The notes under the pieces are model-generated. The model saw only the letters and a program-made list of their open reading frames with translations. It had not been told where the DNA came from and made no database searches. A program made the position numbers and the translations under genes. DNA of 64,000 bases from Cerrena zonata (Eukaryota; Basidiomycota; Agaricomycetes; Polyporales; Cerrenaceae), in NCBI GenBank assembly GCA_038087015.1, contig JASBNA010000095.1, forward strand, positions 53,380 through 117,379, read 5' to 3'. This document shows, piece by piece, positions 62,894 through 64,000 of the stretch (position 1 is its first letter; each line of letters begins with the position of its first letter).

Positions 62894-63532
62894 ATGATTT
62901 CTTTACCGGTTATTGACAAAAAAGTATTGGTGTTCAATCTAGATGACGTTAAACGGTTGAGGAACCACGGTATATTGGGAGTATTGATTGGTACTTTACC
63001 CGTAGCCCCGCAGCAAAACATATTCTTGAACCTTCCATTGGAGCTATCAATTTATGAAGTCATATGGTTGGTGGAAAATGGGTTGGGGCGACTTGTTGAT
63101 AACTTGGGAGTGAACTCGTTATCGAGTAATGAAAACGGGGTTCATGAGAACTACTGCATCACCGAAAATGACTCCCGAACTACCGAGCCTATATTGAATC
63201 AAAATCAAATCTCTTTACAAGTTTTTTTGCAGCATACAAATCACGAGGTTTTACAGAATTATAAAGTATATAGGCATATAAAGAACAAAGGGTTTCACTT
63301 GTTGCCAGGATTGAGGTTTGGTGGGTTGTTCGTAGCATACCCTGGAGACCCTTTGAGGTATCACAGTCATTTGATAATAAATCGTTCTTCTAATGTCAAT
63401 TGCTTGGATCTAGTCACGGGTGGGAGATTGGCCACTGGGGTTAAAAAATCTTGGGTAATAGCCGATACCGTGGGTGAAGAAGAACAGGATGATGTCATGT
63501 GTTTCAGTATTGAATGGGCTGGTTTTGGTTGA
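62894..63532 (+). CDS. SEN34: tRNA-splicing endonuclease catalytic subunit Sen34
   Basis: 212 residues. Sen34 cuts the 3' splice site of pre-tRNAs. Catalytic-type residues: Tyr149 in FVAYPGDP, His157 in RYHSHL and Lys in GVKKSW (about 184-185). The C terminus EWAGFG is a family end. The middle (residues 75-105) is a variable linker. Shorter than the Saccharomyces protein (about 275) but with both domains. ATG at 62894. The last 29 bases overlap the convergent gene. Confidence 0.93.
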   Translation: MISLPVIDKKVLVFNLDDVKRLRNHGILGVLIGTLPVAPQQNIFLNLPLELSIYEVIWLVENGLGRLVDNLGVNSLSSNENGVHENYCITENDSRTTEPILNQNQISLQVFLQHTNHEVLQNYKVYRHIKNKGFHLLPGLRFGGLFVAYPGDPLRYHSHLIINRSSNVNCLDLVTGGRLATGVKKSWVIADTVGEEEQDDVMCFSIEWAGFG

Positions 63533-64000
63533 GTTCTCTGGCAAGATGTAAATTGTTTTTCAAAACTTTACTTCTTTTCATTTCGTTACTAGAATTCAAT
63601 TGATTTTCAATACCTGATGCAATGATCTCATCAAGTACTGGGTCAATCAAGGTATCGTCAGGGAAACTGGCTCTAATGAAGTCATTGGTATCTTGTCCTG
63701 ATCCAGGATCTTTTAAATCAAGTTCATCTATACTTTGAATATCTTCTAATTGTCCATATTGTTCAACATCACTGACAATTTGTAAATTGACTCCATCGGC
63801 AATTCTCCTATAATTCAAATCACCAAGAATAGACTTTAATCTATAATCAACATGTAATTTCCCAGTTCCTGAATTACCGGAGTTCGTCATGATGAAATGA
63901 GCACTACCATTCTGTCCCACTGCCGCTTCAAATATTTTTATATCTTTTTCATCAACTTGAACTTCTTTCACATTAACTATTTTAACATCTAATATAGTAC
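63504..64000 (-). CDS. C-terminal part of an unidentified protein (cut by the window end)
   Basis: The frame is open from the window edge (no start) to TGA at 63504. 165 codons with ordinary protein composition, including DEKDIKIFEAAVGQNGSAHF, a possible beta-rich part and then an acidic, disordered-looking end. I do not recognise the family. The coding end overlaps SEN34 by 29 bases. Confidence 0.7.
   Translation of the reverse strand, partial: TILDVKIVNVKEVQVDEKDIKIFEAAVGQNGSAHFIMTNSGNSGTGKLHVDYRLKSILGDLNYRRIADGVNLQIVSDVEQYGQLEDIQSIDELDLKDPGSGQDTNDFIRASFPDDTLIDPVLDEIIASGIENQLNSSNEMKRSKVLKNNLHLARELNQNQPIQY

Overview
This window looks like nuclear DNA of a budding yeast from the CUG-Ser (Candida/Debaryomyces) clade. 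The genes are compact and mostly intronless, and the introns have a GTATGT-type donor and a TACTAAC branch site. A complex I subunit (NDUFA1/MWFE type) is present, which excludes Saccharomycetaceae. Proteins such as Gwt1, Mkk2 and Spo7 resemble those of Candida-type yeasts. Leucine is encoded mainly by TTA/TTG, and I see no in-frame CTG in the highly expressed genes I read (RPL33, CYS3). Ser decoding of CTG is inferred, not proven. The DNA is AT-rich, with many long poly(dA:dT) tracts in promoters. I see no transposon, rRNA, CRISPR array or convincing tRNA.

Layout. 0-13 kb: the VMA7 tail, CHS5 (frameshifted), a DEP1-like Rpd3L subunit, NOP12, a first bleomycin hydrolase, COG4 and YTH1. 12-26 kb: OSM1-type fumarate reductase, SPO7, GWT1, a small secreted protein, OSH4/KES1, RPL33 (intron), RUD3 and RFC1 (intron). 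26-43 kb: an MKK1/2-type MAPKK with a broken 5' end, NDUFA1, NOP53 (frameshifted), a small Poc4-like protein, an RRM protein, NFU1, FUN30, a 54-residue microprotein candidate, JLP1, ATS1/KTI13 and OPI10. 43-64 kb: a Kex2-type secreted precursor, CYS3, SIL1 (frameshifted), RPP2 (its start codon is split by an intron), GSH2, an RRT8/LDS-like membrane protein (intron), a GRDP-like protein, a second bleomycin hydrolase, RPS8, DPH3/KTI11, a FlbD-type Myb factor, SEN34 and an unidentified gene cut by the window edge.

Most of the content is housekeeping: ribosome production (RPL33, RPS8, RPP2, NOP12, NOP53), secretion and cell wall (CHS5, COG4, RUD3, OSH4, GWT1, SIL1, MKK), chromatin (DEP1, FUN30, RFC1) and sulfur metabolism (JLP1, CYS3, GSH2). 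Both halves of the Kti11-Kti13 heterodimer are present.

I did not find a clearly new biological system. The most useful second-look items are: four genes whose reading frames are broken by tiny indels, three of them single-base losses in homopolymers (an assembly-error signature unless confirmed by reads); a start codon made only by splicing; two convergent gene pairs whose coding ends overlap; a bleomycin hydrolase paralog with a myristoylation-type N terminus; and an unannotated 54-residue ORF next to a possible gene relic. No database search was possible, so all names rest on motif and sequence recognition.
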